Assembly: GCA_025766275.1 (NCBI GenBank)
Contig: JAFKAC010000001.1
Span: 2,604,001 to 2,668,000, forward strand
DNA length: 64,000 bases
Source: Lactarius indigo
Taxonomy: Eukaryota > Basidiomycota > Agaricomycetes > Russulales > Russulaceae
Reading direction: 5' to 3'
Position numbers and translations under genes: made by a program. How positions within the stretch are numbered: position 1 is the stretch's first letter; each line of letters starts with the position of its first letter. This document shows, one piece after another, positions 44,873 through 61,709 of this stretch. The notes below the pieces were generated by a model. It saw only the letters and a list, made by a program, of their open reading frames with translations, made no database searches and was not told the origin of the DNA.

Positions 44873-47214
44873 TTACAGTCGTGATCCATGAAATTGATAT
44901 CTAACCCTTTCAGGGGTCAATTGTTCCAATCGGGTCACCCCCAACAGCTGCATCCCCAATACGATCTCTTCTCGAAGAACTGTCATCCTTCGTCATCCGA
45001 TCGTCTCTCGACATGAATTCCATTCATCGACTCACCTTCGACCACCCTTGTGCATCCCACTTCACCCCACACATTCCCATACAGGAACGCCCGCCCCAGA
45101 CCGACTGCTCGTGCTCCCAGACAGAGTGCCTTGAGCACGTCCGTCCCACGCGTTACACCCCCATCGATTAACACCTGGTGCTTGTCCAATAAATCCGGCC
45201 GCATCTGCCGCATCTCGTACAATACCGACATCGGGGCTGGAGCGCTGCGTACCCCTCAGTTTGAAACACGTCTCAATTTCCGTGTTCTGCTTACTAATCC
45301 AGTTCTCGCCCCCCATGGTTCGACAGCACGATGCCGTCAACCTTGTGCTGTTCCAAAGCCCGCTCGGCGTCCTGTAAATGCGTATTCTTTAAAGCGAGTG
45401 TCACTTGACCTTGTCAATGACCACTCACTTCGATGCATTGAATGCCCTTGATGACCAGCGGCAGTTTGGTCAAGCTCCGTATCCAAGGAATGTCGTCCCC
45501 TACCAAGTCCATCCCTTTCACATGACTGGTCTTCTCGGAACATCAACTCACTTACAGCACACGTCCGGGTCTTGGTATCCGCTCATTGACTGTTCAATGT
45601 TCGTCCGTGTTAGTACGTCATCTCCCGCAGAATCACGCACGTGTGCTATCCCCTTCCCTTCACCGGTGCCCTGCTTCCCATTAGCGGCAGGCCCGTGCCA
45701 GTCACCTTTGGTCCGCTGATCCAGTTCACGCTTCCCTGGCATCGCAGCATCCACGGTCAGCATGATCGCGCTGAACCCGTCTCTTTCCAAACCCCGGATG
45801 AGCTTTTCCGCTGCCACGCGATCTTTGTTCATGTATAACTGGAAGATGAGATGCTGCCCTGGTTGCTTGACTGACATGATCTCGGCAATGGAGCAACTCG
45901 AGTTATTAGAGATCTGCGGTGCAATGTTCATTAGCGTCCTCATATCCCTAGATATTATGACGTACCCCTTGAAGAATTCCTGCTTTTCCTGCTGCCTTTA
46001 CCAGGTTCATTTCTCCATCAGGGTGTCCAAGGCGTGCCAGTGCTGCTGGTGATACGAAGATCGGTAACGAAGATGGCATGTTCAGTATTCTGCTCTCAGT
46101 TGAGACTTTCGAAACTTTGTTAAGCCTGACAAAACACAGCTCATTTTCATCTTCTCGAACATAGAGGCTACTCACACAAGTGGCCGAAACCAGAATCGCG
46201 AGAAAGATTCGCGATTTGCGGCAAAAGCTGCCAGTCGATTAAAACGGCGTGACAAAAATGCCATGCGTGACTCAACTCATCTCGTCGTCGCCACCTGCAC
46301 TATAGTATGCCCAAGATCTTTCGCTGAGCACACTCTTTGCTAGTTCCTAGAATCAGTGAATTACCCGTGAGTTCCTTCCAGTGACGGTCGAAAAGATATT
46401 TTTTCAGGAGCGCACCTCCATCTCCCGCAGGTTCAGCACAGCTCGCGGAGGTGGGAGCGCCGCCCGTGCCTTCGCAATCCGGCTCTCTTCAGCGGTTGGC
46501 TCGCTCACAGTGCGAGGAACGGTGTTTGGATCGATGGGCCCTATACGCGCTGAGCGCGGTAGAGCGTCCAGCACGCCAGGCGGATGTATTGGCATAAATG
46601 CCTTGCTGTGCGTCCCATAATCCCCATCAGAGTGCGGTCACAGTTGCGTGCAGGGACGGGATGAGCCCACGTCGCGTCATTTCCCGCGTGCTTCAGCAGC
46701 GGGCCAGCCCCCCCAGGATGTGAAGATAGAATTGCGGTCACGTCGTACACAATTCCACTGATTAGAATCCAGGGTGATGATTGGTTCGCGTGACGCTGTA
46801 ATTCGGCGTAGGACACGGAGCTTCGTGGCTTGTCCGATGTGTTCGCTGTCCCGACATTCTCCGGCTCATGTGTATCGAGGTGAAGTGGATTGAAAATTGA
46901 ATGCGCAGTCTACGCATGTACGGTGCATCAGTAAATTTTAGTGGAACCCTGGTTTGGAGTGATGAGGGTTGGTGAATCATGCCGTCATGGCACCCCCGGA
47001 ATAGCTCGGCTCGGAGAGATGGGCCAAGCAGGTCCGAAGTAAATGGGAGAGGGATAGGACTGTATGCACGTACGACACCAAGCAACCCCATAGAGACCGC
47101 TCCACCCATGGTCAAGAACCGCGTGCTCGCGTGCCGACCACTCGAGCGCGCGTTTGCTGCAGAAGAAGGAACTCGCAGTGGGATGGCGAAGACAGACCTC
47201 ATACGAAACCGCAT
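44873..47214 (-). CDS. CYB2: L-lactate:cytochrome c oxidoreductase (flavocytochrome b2)
   Basis: This is a mitochondrial intermembrane-space enzyme that oxidises L-lactate with FMN and passes electrons through a b5-type haem. The start at 47214 gives a basic presequence ([19 protein letters not shown]) with a hydrophobic sorting segment ([15 protein letters not shown]). The b5 domain is [33 protein letters not shown] and [11 protein letters not shown], with both haem His. The FMN part continues [88 protein letters not shown] and [20 protein letters not shown] (catalytic His). It ends [20 protein letters not shown] and [16 protein letters not shown], then [14 protein letters not shown]. About nine introns are seen and no frame break. 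It lies 71 bp upstream of NEM1's start region in tandem. Confidence 0.9.
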
Positions 47215-48546
47215 CAAGTTGACTACTTCGCCCGCGCAACGCAGCGAAAACAAGGAAGTTTGAGGGGACATGGCCGTTAGAGAGAAAGGAAGTGAGGGCG
47301 GAGGGGAGAACCCCACCGCGAGGCAGCGGCCAAGTGGACTTTGCGTGCGCGACTGCTGCCCCGAGGCTGGCCACAACTCCCCGCGGACCGGTAATCCCGG
47401 ACCCAATACTGGAGAGCACAACAGCCGACCATTCATCTTCCTTTTTCATCACCTTCGCTACCTCCCCGTGATCATCTTTTAAAACACAAGGTACCCAAAG
47501 CTGGCAATCCCTCAGTTAAATTTACTTGTCAGACGACCCACATCTCCCCCTGTCCTGTTCTAGAGATCGCGTTTCTTTTATCTACCGGAGGGTACTAGGG
47601 CTAGGGTACTTTTTCTAAGTCGTGATTCATATCACGCCTCGAGGCATCTGCGTGGTGCCAGCGTCTGATGGCATGCACCCAGGGCTCCATGAAAGAAGGA
47701 GAATTTGGCTTATCCGGACAGAATTCAGCTTGCTCTCTGACATGTTTCTGTCATTTATAGGTTGGTGGCGGTACCTAATGGAAAGTTCTTTGTGGATGTA
47801 ATAGTCGACCCAGATAAGAGCAGGGTGGGTGTCTCAAACGACTAGAGTTCATTTTAACTGAAAATTGACCTATTTCCGAAATAACAGGTAGCGATTCGAT
47901 GCCCACGTGGGCTCGGCTTGATTTAACCTCCTCTCTTTTCCTTCTTCGACTGCTGGACTGAGTCCATCAGATATCGATGGATGTCTTATCTTGGGCGCTC
48001 CATCTACAGCTTAGGGGCTCTGGACTTTTGGCGCTATCGCAAGGGAAGAGGCCTTGAGTGGTCTCGCAGGGTCTGGGTAGGCGACTCCTCACGACTCCAC
48101 TTATTCATAGATCTATAACCCGATCTCTCGGCCACTCGACCAACGTTTAACATGGATGGCACGTTCATCAGCGGAAAATCAACCAAGGGTTATCAGGACA
48201 ATAGCTCCACTTGAGTTATCTCTGGCGAGAAGTGAATAGGATGTAACCTCGGTTTTCTCCCACAAGGGGGGCCTAATGGGTGATTCGGCAACACGCGAGA
48301 CGTTGATATATTCGAGATGTCTATCACGAAATTGGCCTATCCAAATTGTCGGACAGCGTGATGCTTACAAGCAACGACCAGTTTAAAGGATTCGGTGGAA
48401 CACTGAGTGCCAGCAGTAACGCGCAGTAAGCGATGCCGCAGGTGTATCAAAGTATTCACGGGAACTTGCGGAGGATGTAAGAAGATTTGAAACTTTACTG
48501 CGCGCTTGTGAAATTTGGGTAGCACGGCGAACGACGAGGAGAGCCG
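47215..48546. other. Intergenic, no gene seen
   Basis: About 1.3 kb between the CYB2 start and the reductase 3' end. No frame above 100 codons resembles a known protein. It includes a perfect GCCCACGTGGGC palindrome near 47901-47912 and otherwise nothing I recognise. Confidence 0.5.
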
Positions 48547-49755
48547 TCAGAGCTTCCAGACTTGGCCAGCCACTGAATCCCAGCTCCGCCAGGACACCAC
48601 CGACCTTCCCTTGAGAATAATTTTTACCGTAAGGGCCAGCAATGACCGCCACCATCCTGGAATGGAAGCGATTTCTGATGGTCAGACATAGAAAAGAAAG
48701 GAGAGATAGTGAAGGGACGTACGGTTCAGGCCCACAGACTAAAACAAGAATGTTTTTCTTTCTGATGTCTTCATCGCCATCTCTTGACTGCCCTCTCATC
48801 CAAAGGCTATTGACCCAAGATGTCCACGACCAACGTCCATCAGAGAGTCCGAGCGTGTGTGCAATGGAACATTTGTCTATCCTCCCAACGTGGAGGGAAC
48901 GAGCAATGCTCTCGGGTACTCGTGCCTGAGCATCACTATCCACGAATAGTCTCACACGAAGGTGGTCTGGATGCGCACCAGCGAAATCAATAAGGGGTTG
49001 CAAGATAGGCGAAGGCGGAAGCTCTGCAGGGACTGCGGGACGCATGCAGAAGTGTGAAACGAGTGCCATCACCGACGGGTTTGTCCTGGAGAGGCAAGAG
49101 ATGGCGAAACAATAACTGATGAAACGGAGAAAAGCCAGTTCCTCCAGGATATCTTGAGACGAGTGAGCGATAGGAAGGGGTAAGGCGAGGCAAAGAGCAT
49201 ACCATGACGATCTCGTCCCACTTCCCTTGATGGAAGGAAAGGTCTTCAACGGACCCCGGATTTCGACGGTATCTCCGGTGCGTTTAGGAATGCAACCACC
49301 TGCCGACTTCGCCCCTCTGATATCTCTTCACCCAGAGTTTAATATTGCCGTTCTCGTCAAAACCGTGCAGCGGCGTGTATGGCCGCTCGACCTGGATGTC
49401 GTCATCTTTGACGAATATTGACCAGATCGGTTCGAACGAGGTTGCGTCCCCATCTGTCGTCGAGTGAGCGTCGTGGGGTAAGGTTAGCGTCAGAACCGCC
49501 AGGTCCGGTCCAGTTTGAGAGAATATCAGAAACGGTGGCGGGAATGAAGTAGTTGGGGGACATGGGCTTGTGTGTAAATGTCGGTGAACCTCGGTATTTG
49601 GAGGGCCATAGTAAATAGGACGATACGAGCACCCCAGTAGACGCGAAAAATACGACAGAAGAGAGGCGCACGCGAGATGATGTGTGTGAGCTACTAGTGC
49701 TAGTCGAGACGAGGCGTGCTCGGAGAGAAGACCAAGAGCGATTCATGGTGGCCAT
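48547..49755 (-). CDS. NADH-cytochrome b5 reductase-like flavoprotein (membrane-anchored)
   Basis: This is an FAD/NAD(P)H oxidoreductase of the ferredoxin-reductase fold. The N-terminus MATMNRSWSSLRARLVSTST plus the helix VRLSSVVFFASTGVLVSSYL suggests a mitochondrial or outer-membrane anchor, as in Mcr1 or Cyc2. After KPMSPNYFIPATVSD come FEPIWSIFVKDDDIQVERPY, TPLHGFDENGNIKLWVKR with the FAD motif RPYTPL, then VEIRGPLKTFPSIKGS. The NAD-binding ISGGTGFSPFHQLLFRHLLP follows, then RFTLLHASRSPAELPPSP, NILVLVCGPE and AVIAGPYGKNYSQGKVGGVL. Two +1 breaks occur: near 49481-49495 (SD then LTLPHDAHS), and near 48571-48585 just before the conserved end QVWKL, whose stop is at 48547-48549. Without the second shift the frame would run to 48383. 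It is divergent from the C2H2 factor by 57 bp. Confidence 0.8.
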
Positions 49756-49812
49756 CCAAGTTACAGTTTCTTATTCCCCCAAACAACCACAACATCAACA
49801 TCTCACATTGCT

Positions 49813-51366
49813 ATGGTCTCTACTCCTTCAGGCGACCCCGCTTTCACTCGGGCCCACATCCCTCTCTTGTCTCCCCCGTTCGATGACAGCGATGACCTCC
49901 AGTCCAACGCTCGATTCGACTCCTACTCGACCTCGACAAAACCCCGCACGCCGCAGATTGGCCTCGGTTTCTTGTTCGGCGGCTCTGACTTTCTGCCTCA
50001 TCTGGATAGGCCTCTCACTCCTGCGGTAGATCCGCTCTTAGACTCGCCCCGGCTTACCACCACTGCGAATGCCTCTCCCGCGGAACCTTTTCGCCTCGAT
50101 CGGTTTTCGGTACCTGAAAATAGCTCGTTTGCAACAGATGAAGCAGATACCGCTGCAGGTGCAGCTCTCGATGCTTCTTCCTCGGCATTCTCAATCAGGG
50201 ATTGGATCATTCAGCCCTTGTCATCGCCCGATGCCCTGTCTAGATCACCAACGCCCCCGCCGCATACACGCCACGTTGGACCAACACACAAGGCGCCATC
50301 CGAGCCTACAGGTCCACACGCCGACCTTAATCTTATTGGTGTGGCCTCTACACTTCCTGGAATGCCCGCCAATATCAATCCCGCTATTCTTGCAGATTCG
50401 CTGGCACGATCGCCATTAGCAAACGCGGACGGCCCTTGTGAGTCGATGGAGAGGGTTTTCCTCCAGGTTGTCGAGCATCTATACTTCAGTCGCGTTCCTC
50501 CTATGGGTTGTCTGTCTCCTGGCCGAACTTCAATCCCTGGAAGGCCCAGTGACTGCGCACCACTCTATGCACCTGAAGCTAAAGTCGCGAACGCGCAAAC
50601 CTTGGACGTCATTTGCTCTGAATCTGATTTTCGTGCACGCGCTGGAGGACCGTTCTCTACTCCTGTGGATGCGTCGGGCGGTTTTACTGGTGTCGACATT
50701 CTCGCTGTCAGTTCGGTGTTGGTGTCACCTCGAGACTCTTCGAACAACGACGTGATCGTCTCTCCAGACACACCACTGTACAACATGCACCAGGGTGTCA
50801 GCGAATACGATCTACAACGCCGGGCTAGTAGGTACCGGCGCCGATACCCTGGCAAGAGTCTCGATCGTCACTGGCTTTCAAGGTATGCAGGAAAGTTGAA
50901 CAAAGACGGCAAGGCAATAGAGGACTATCGGTGCTACATATCTGGGTGCGCACAGCTCAACAAGAGAAGGGACCACATCATTGTTCACATTTGCTCACAC
51001 GTGAATGAGCGCCCTTTTGCGTGTCGCCATTGGTAGTCGTGATGTTGTCTCATCGTTCTTACACTGGCTGGCTGACGTCTTAGTTTTTGTAGCCACATGA
51101 CATTTTTACGCCGAAACGAGTGCAAGCGTCACGAAGCCGGTCACTCTGGATTGAAGCCTTTCATATGCCGACTTTGTTCATCGCCAGCGGCTAGGTTTTC
51201 CCGTCAGGATTTGTTGACTCGACACGCAAAACGTGCGCACGACATGGCTGCTCAGGAGCAGCATGAAAAGCGCCAGCTAACTCCTGAGGTAGATGGGTCT
51301 GTCCGGAAGAGAGCACGCGTGTCAGCTCTCCGACTATGTACCTCGCGGGAGATGTATCTAGAGTAG
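49813..51366 (+). CDS. C2H2 zinc-finger transcription factor
   Basis: A long Ser/Pro-rich N-terminal region (MVSTPSGDPAFTRAHIPLLS onward) contains likely MAPK-type SP/TP sites. The region before the fingers reads YRRRYPGKSLDRHWLSRY. The C-terminal zinc fingers are YRCYISGCAQLNKRRDHIIV with HICSHVNERPFACRHC, then MTFLRRNECKRHEAGHSGLK, and PFICRLCSSPAARFSRQDLL with TRHAKRAH. The third finger's first Cys codon is split by an intron (GTAGTC donor near 51035, acceptor TTTTTGTAG near 51091). The linkers (NERPFAC, GLKPFIC) are of the usual TGEKP class. A basic VRKRARVS near the end is a likely nuclear signal. The target is unknown. The start at 49813 is the first Met in the exon. Confidence 0.85.
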
Positions 51367-51501
51367 GAGCTGTCTACCTACGCAATTGATTTGCGACACG
51401 TAAGGGGGTGATCAAAGGATGTCACGCGTGTATGCGTTGCGTCACGGTGTGTCACGACGTTCAGCAGGCTCAGAAGCCAACCGTCACTCAACGAGTCAAC
51501 A

Positions 51502-52529
51502 ATGTCAACGAGGGGCCGTTCACCCTCTCCCCAGGCGCGCGACATGGACGTCGATATGGACAAGCCATCCGAGTTGAAGCCGGAACCCAAGGTCGTCGTA
51601 ATCACCAACCTCACGCGCAACGTCGTCGAGGCCCACCTTCGAGTCAGTCTTTGGCTTTTATGGCGAGGTCGTAAAAATCGACCTCCCGACTTATGCAAAA
51701 TGTGCGCACACCCAGCTAATCCTTTCTTCCCGTGTGAATGACTTAATAAAAAAAAACATCTAGCTGGTCAAAACAAAGGAAAAGCTGCTCTAGAATATGC
51801 TGACGCATCGTCTGCCCGCACTGCGGTCTCACACATGAACGGCGGGCAACTCGACGGCGCCGCACTGAAGGTCGAGCTATCCGACACGCCCGTATTCCAC
51901 CGAACGCGTTCTCGCTCCCCCCCGCTCCGTCAACAACAGCAGCGAAACGGGCGTGATCGCGACCGCGACCGTGAACGCGCTCCCCGTTCTCCTTCGCGCC
52001 TGCGTTCCCGCTCGCCGCCCCCCGCCGCGCTTCCCGCGCAGGGAGCGGGACTTCAGCAGCCGCACTTACAACGCCACTAACGACTCGTACCGTCCGTGCA
52101 CCACCCACGGGGCCCCTGCGCAGGCCGCCCCCGCCACAGCGGGACGTGTATCGCCCACGCTCCCGCTCGCGTTCGAGGTCCCCGATCCGTAGGCCTGGGG
52201 GTGCGCTGGGTGTGAGGAGGAGGTCACCTAGCTACGAGCGCGGAGGGTACGGCCGTAGGGGCCGCTCGAGATCGTATAGCTCCTCTGTGCGCTCGAGCCG
52301 CACCGGGTCGAGGACGCCTTCCCGCTCCCGTTCACGGTCCCGGTCCCGGTCTCGATCGTTCTCGTTCCGTTCCCGTTCTCGTACACGCTCTCGCTCTCTC
52401 TCCCCGTCGTATTCTTCGTGGTCTAGGGGCCGTAGTCGGTCTAGGTCTTATAGCCGGGGTCGCCGAAGCTACAGCCGGGATGACATCAGGGACAGCAGGT
52501 CCCGCTCACCACCCGCGAAGGACATATGA
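51502..52529 (+). CDS. RNPS1: RNPS1-like RRM/SR protein
   Basis: RNPS1 belongs to the ASAP/PSAP modules that sit on the exon junction complex and steer splicing. The start MSTRGRSPSPQARDMDVD leads into the RRM: KVVVITNLTRNVVEAHL (RNP2), VFGFYGEVVKIDLPTYAK, then across an intron (GTGCGC donor, acceptor near 51763) SGQNKGKAALEYADASSART (RNP1) and SHMNGGQLDGAALKVELSDT. The rest is Arg/Ser and Arg/Pro-rich (YRPRSRSRSRSPIRRPGG, then SRSRSRSRSRSFSFRSRSRT), ending SPPAKDI at 52529. One +1 break lies at 51636-51650, between VVEAHL and VFGFYG, where the RRM has no variable loop. Further frame changes in the RS tail (about 52000-52140) are possible, because low-complexity sequence stays open in several frames. 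It is convergent with RPC1 (186 bp). Confidence 0.85.
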
Positions 52530-52714
52530 CAAAATCAAAATATTCTTTCAGGGCCTCGCGGTGCTACGCTCCACGGCACATCCTTTGAAATTTCCGAGTA
52601 CGATGTCGTTTGCTGACAGACTCATGATAATTTACTGTGATTTTTGAATGCGCGTGTAAATAAAAAGTCTATGAAGTCACCACGGAACATCCAGTCTGAT
52701 TGTCATTGCTTTTC

Positions 52715-57978
<5,264 letters not shown>

Positions 57979-58124
57979 CTCAGCACTAGTTCTGCCTTCA
58001 TATAGGCGCCTACCGGTCAGTGATGGTGGTTGGTGGTAGCGGTGGACAAAGTTGAGTCAGGTCTAGATATCTCAGATCTGTACATTTGTCCGCTTTCGTC
58101 ACCTATCTGCACACCACTGCCAAC

Positions 58125-58892
58125 ATGTCTTCGCATTCATACGAAATTGCACTTTTCGGAGAGTTTCTCAAAGGTGACCTCAAACCGGTTCTGAACAGAG
58201 TCGCTCTCCATAGCGAGTCTGCACACCAGATGCACTCGTACGAGGTCATTTTCGACCCTCCAGATGCCGCGGCTCAGCGCGAGGCTAACCAGGAGCCCGC
58301 CTTACTGAGGGCAAAGAAGGAGTTACTGGAGCCGGATGCCAAATGGTTACGTCCTTTCTTATCGAGCCTGCCCGAGTACCTTCTAAACATGCCAATGCAG
58401 GCTGCTATATTCATACTGGAAACCAGAGTCTGCTCGTATCCACCCTGAGGCAACTGTCCGCCCGTGGGCAACTGTCCAGGTGGTGGGGGACGCTCTAGGC
58501 TTCGCCTCTGCTTTGGGCTACATGTGCGTGCCCTTTCGTAGTCTCTGACGCTCTCCACCCTGAGTATTCGTTAGCAAGAGATCGCCAATATGTCGAAGGG
58601 GTTATATATTTCGTCGCGGGAAGCTCACGATTCAAATCTTTCAGGAAGAACAGGTGTGTGGTCTACCCATCTCATTGTGTAAAGTACTGAACGAGTATAT
58701 GTCATCGAGGTTGACGCAAAGACACAGGAACCAATACCAGCACACGCAGATACGCTTTGGCAGGTGATAGTTAAGACCGCCAATCCGGTGCGCGGGACAC
58801 AGGAAGTCCCGCTGAGCCGACACATTGAAGCCGTACTCGAGGTTCAAGCTCTAATGAAAGGACTTATAGACCTTCGTAGACAAGACGTATGA
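58125..58892 (+). CDS. MED18: Mediator complex subunit 18
   Basis: This is a Mediator head subunit (yeast Srb5). MSSHSYEIALFGEFLKGDLK is followed by VLNRVALHSESAHQMHSYEV. A GTTACG-type intron inside the Trp codon near 58346 joins LEPDAKW to LLYSYWKPESARIHPEATVR and PWATVQVVGDALGFASALGY. The next exon gives RRGYIFRRGKLTIQIFQEEQ. The last gives VDAKTQEPIPAHADTLWQVI and PLSRHIEAVLEVQALMKGLI, ending DLRRQDV at 58892. The acceptor of the last intron is ATCGAG. Without the first intron the frame would seem to break, so this gene serves as a control for the real breaks elsewhere. It is 146 bp from the divergent RPC1 start, and its stop is only 22 bp from the BCD1 stop on the other strand. Confidence 0.88.
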
Positions 58893-58914
58893 AGCCAGAG
58901 TTTGCCTATATCGT

Positions 58915-60286
58915 TCAATTATCCTCGTCTGACACCTCCCAGTCAACTTTATCATACTCTATATCTTCCTCGTTCCGTCCTGCTTCCCGGACCATAGCCA
59001 GTAATACCACAGGATCGACTATAACCTCTGATCCCCCCTCATCGTCGTCATCATCCTCAGAAAGGGCGTCCATGTGGCCCTCCTCCGAGGCTGTTAACTG
59101 CTCGTTTTCTGCGCCGCTTTCCTCGTACTCGCCCAACTTGGTTAATGCTGTTTCGGCCTCGTCACTGTCCTCGCTCCCATAGTCTCCTAACAACCCAGCG
59201 ATGGCCGCGCGACCTTTTGTAACATTGAGTTTACGCCTCTTCGTTGGCCTCGGCTCCCTTTGCAATCCGAATGCGCCAGACTCGTCGAGTAGAACGTCGC
59301 GGAACGCGCCTTCCTCCCAGACTTCAATCGTTGGAAACTCCACGAATTGTTTATTCCGCAGGAGCGTGGAAAGCTTTTGCTCGCCATTCAGCTTGATGAA
59401 CCCAAACCTCTCAGGTTGCCCAGATAGCAAATCCAAGGGTGCTCGAATGAAGAATTGTGGTGGGGTAAATGTGTCCGGAACGTCTGGGTGTGGTAGTGCA
59501 AGAGTTTTGACCCACGTAGGCAGTTCGGCGCGGCCCTTCCCCTTTGTACGTTCAGATACTCGGGACTGAAAAAGGTCACGGAGAGAGAGATCAAAGTTGT
59601 TGCGATGAGTGAGGAGTATGTACGACTCTTGTATGCTATTTTCATTTGGATTGGCATCTAGACTTGGGGAAGGGTGGATGTTGTATTCAATCGTTAGAAA
59701 AGCTACCTTTCGCCTGTCGAGACGTTAAGTCGATCTTAGCCACGAGGACAATATTGAGACCGGGATATACGCACTTTGGATCCCACGTAGAGTGGCTAAG
59801 CTTTCGTCTCTCCATCCCAGCGGGGAGTAGGTCCATCTCGATATCCCTCAGCTCCAGTTGCAATTTCAGCATGTCTCGCTTCTTCTCAGATGAGCCCCGC
59901 CCTGGCCCCCCTCGTCCCGCTGCCCCCCTACCACGGACACCCCGCAACATGCGGTAGCCGTTGCGGACAATATCCTGGCCGCACCCGCTCACTTTCCTGT
60001 TCATATCTTCAAGGAAAACGTAATCGTCCATCATAGTTCCATGGGTGTAGCGGTTCAATGGGACGAATTTCGTCTTGTCGCGCACACCCGAACAGCCCGT
60101 ACGCGTTTTGTGTGTGGCAGAACAAGGGAGAGAGCATGTCCGGATTGCACAGCGTGGGCAGGTGTAAATGGCGACGTGAGACGAGCATAATACACACTGA
60201 GGAACAGTGGAATTCCGGATATCCGGACAAGTGGTGGTGTCTGCGCTAGTCATGACTAGAGGAGAGGATGATATTTGGGACGGCAT
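58915..60286 (-). CDS. BCD1: Box C/D snoRNP assembly factor Bcd1 (HIT zinc finger, ZNHIT6-like)
   Basis: Bcd1 is needed to build box C/D snoRNPs and so for rRNA methylation. The N-terminal zf-HIT reads CVLCSSHVAIYTCPRC and TCSLPCSATHKTRTGC, with two interleaved zinc sites. The Bcd1-specific segment FVPLNRYTHGTMMDDYVFLE follows, then VRNGYRMLRGVRGRG and an Arg/Gly stretch. An intron (GTGCGT donor near 59765, acceptor GAAAG near 59705) joins HSTWDPK to VAFLTIEYNIHPSPSLDAN. Then come IQESYILLTHRNNFDLSLRD, LPTWVKTLALPHPDV and RFGFIKLNGEQKLSTLLRN. The end is long and acidic (DALSEDDDDDEGGSE onward to WEVSDEDN). The frame is intact. The start may be the second Met (TSADTTTC) rather than 60286. The 3' UTR must overlap that of MED18. 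Confidence 0.88.
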
Positions 60287-60417
60287 ATAGGCGCTTATGC
60301 TGATGGAACTAGAGATCTAATCAACCGATATACTGTTTATCCTCTTCCTAAGTACAGTGTCGGACAGTCTATCCTAGCAACACAAACTACGACACATTGA
60401 GACATGGCTGAGAATTA

Positions 60418-61475
60418 TCAGATGTCATCCATCCCTAGGTCAATTTCAACCTTCTCTCCGGGATTGAATGCGGGAAGACCTGGTCCATTATGATCAGCTC
60501 CATCGGGGCGACATCCATTGCGACTCACCCATGTACGGACAGCTCGCGCATCTAAACGCATCGCCCAAGAAGCAACTTCCACAACTGCTCGTCGCTTTCG
60601 GAGCTGCCTTGGCCGCCTTGGACAGTCTCTCCTTCTCTGACGGCGCGACTTCGCTCGTGGCCCCGTCCTCGCTTCCATCGAGTAGCACAACCTTGGCCAA
60701 ACTACTCCGTAGTTCCGCCTCCTCTTCCTCGGCGAGCCCACATGTACAACCCTTGCATGCTTTCTTCCGCCGACCCCCACCCTTGACAGGTTCGCAAGCA
60801 GCCGGGCGTTTTTTGTCCGCATCTGTCAGCAGGCTTTCCGCGTCGATAGTGTTCCCCCGCGGGGCTGTGAGATCCCAGATAGCCTTCTTAGCGGCAACGC
60901 TACGACGCGGAATAGCGACCGAAGTGGAGGCCACGGCTCTAGTTTTCAAGGAGAAAGATGTCCCAGTCGGAAGGGATGGCTTTTGGGCGATTACTCTACT
61001 GTCGGCTTGGGTGGGGGTAAGAATGTGGAAACCTGCCAGGGTCAGATCGGAAGATAGGTCGGTATGGTCTAGAGACGTCCAGTGAAGTACGTGAAGGGTG
61101 CCCGATGGAGAGAGCCCTTCAAAGAGTTGCGAAAGTAACCCGGATAGACGGGGTTGCAGAAGTTGGTGATCAGCCGGGGACAGAGCAATATGGATGGACG
61201 AATAGGCTTCTGGTTCGAGGGCAGTGGCTTTTTCGACAATTGAGCTGCGCCATTCAGAAAGAAAATTGCACATTACCTCGATCCAACAAACGGTCTAGCA
61301 TCTGTCGCTCTACTTGTCGTGTCACCTCCAGCTCAGAGACTACATGCTGGTATTTCCCGTCTTGTGCGGTGGAAAGAGAACCGATAACTAGAGCCGGGCC
61401 TTTCACCGAGGCATGTGTTGTCGACTTGAATATGTTTGCACCAGGAGACGATGGATATATCGCGACGGGGGCCAT
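60418..61475 (-). CDS. DRE2: Cytosolic Fe-S cluster assembly factor Dre2 (anamorsin/CIAPIN1)
   Basis: Dre2 passes electrons from Tah18 into cytosolic iron-sulphur cluster assembly. Exon 1 (start 61475) gives ALVIGSLSTAQDGKYQHVVS and RQVERQMLDRLLDR. After a GTAATG intron, ATALEPEAYSSIHIALSPAD continues the methyltransferase-like domain. A basic linker (SVAAKKAIWDLTAPRGNTID) leads to the cluster motifs KACKGCTCGLAEEEE (C-x2-C-x-C) and SSCGSCFLGDAFRCASCPYM (twin C-x2-C). A last intron with GTGAGT joins YMG to LPAFNPGEKVEIDLGMDDI and the stop at 60418-60420. All conserved Cys are present and the length (about 310 residues) is normal. Confidence 0.93.
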
Positions 61476-61709
61476 TGAGGGAAATGGTTTTCACAGCTGA
61501 GCTGAGCAGTGTCACTCCAATCACCCCCTCGGATCGGATCGGCCGCCGAAGCCGACTCTTACTCATTTGGATCGGCGCGAACGAATCGTGATAAGATATT
61601 CAAACTACAACAATCATTCAAACAGGGGATGACGGTACTTTAGGAAGACAACAAGACAAAAACAAGGAGGGATATTATTATGACCAACAAACCACCAGAC
61701 GGCTACCAA

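Noticed and set aside
47270..47482. Plus-strand frames antisense to the CYB2 start
   Set aside because: They mirror the presequence exon and upstream flank and have no homology I recognise.
47590..47620. GGGTACTAGGGCTAGGGTAC as an interstitial telomere
   Set aside because: Only two imperfect units are present, which is too short and irregular for a telomeric tract.
52146..52529. RS-rich tail as a separate small SR gene
   Set aside because: It follows the RNPS1-like RRM on the same strand without a promoter-sized gap, and RS tails are expected in that family.
58320..58450. Apparent frame break in MED18
   Set aside because: A 50-60 nt intron with GTTACG donor and ATGCAG acceptor inside the Trp codon restores the family sequence, so no break is needed.
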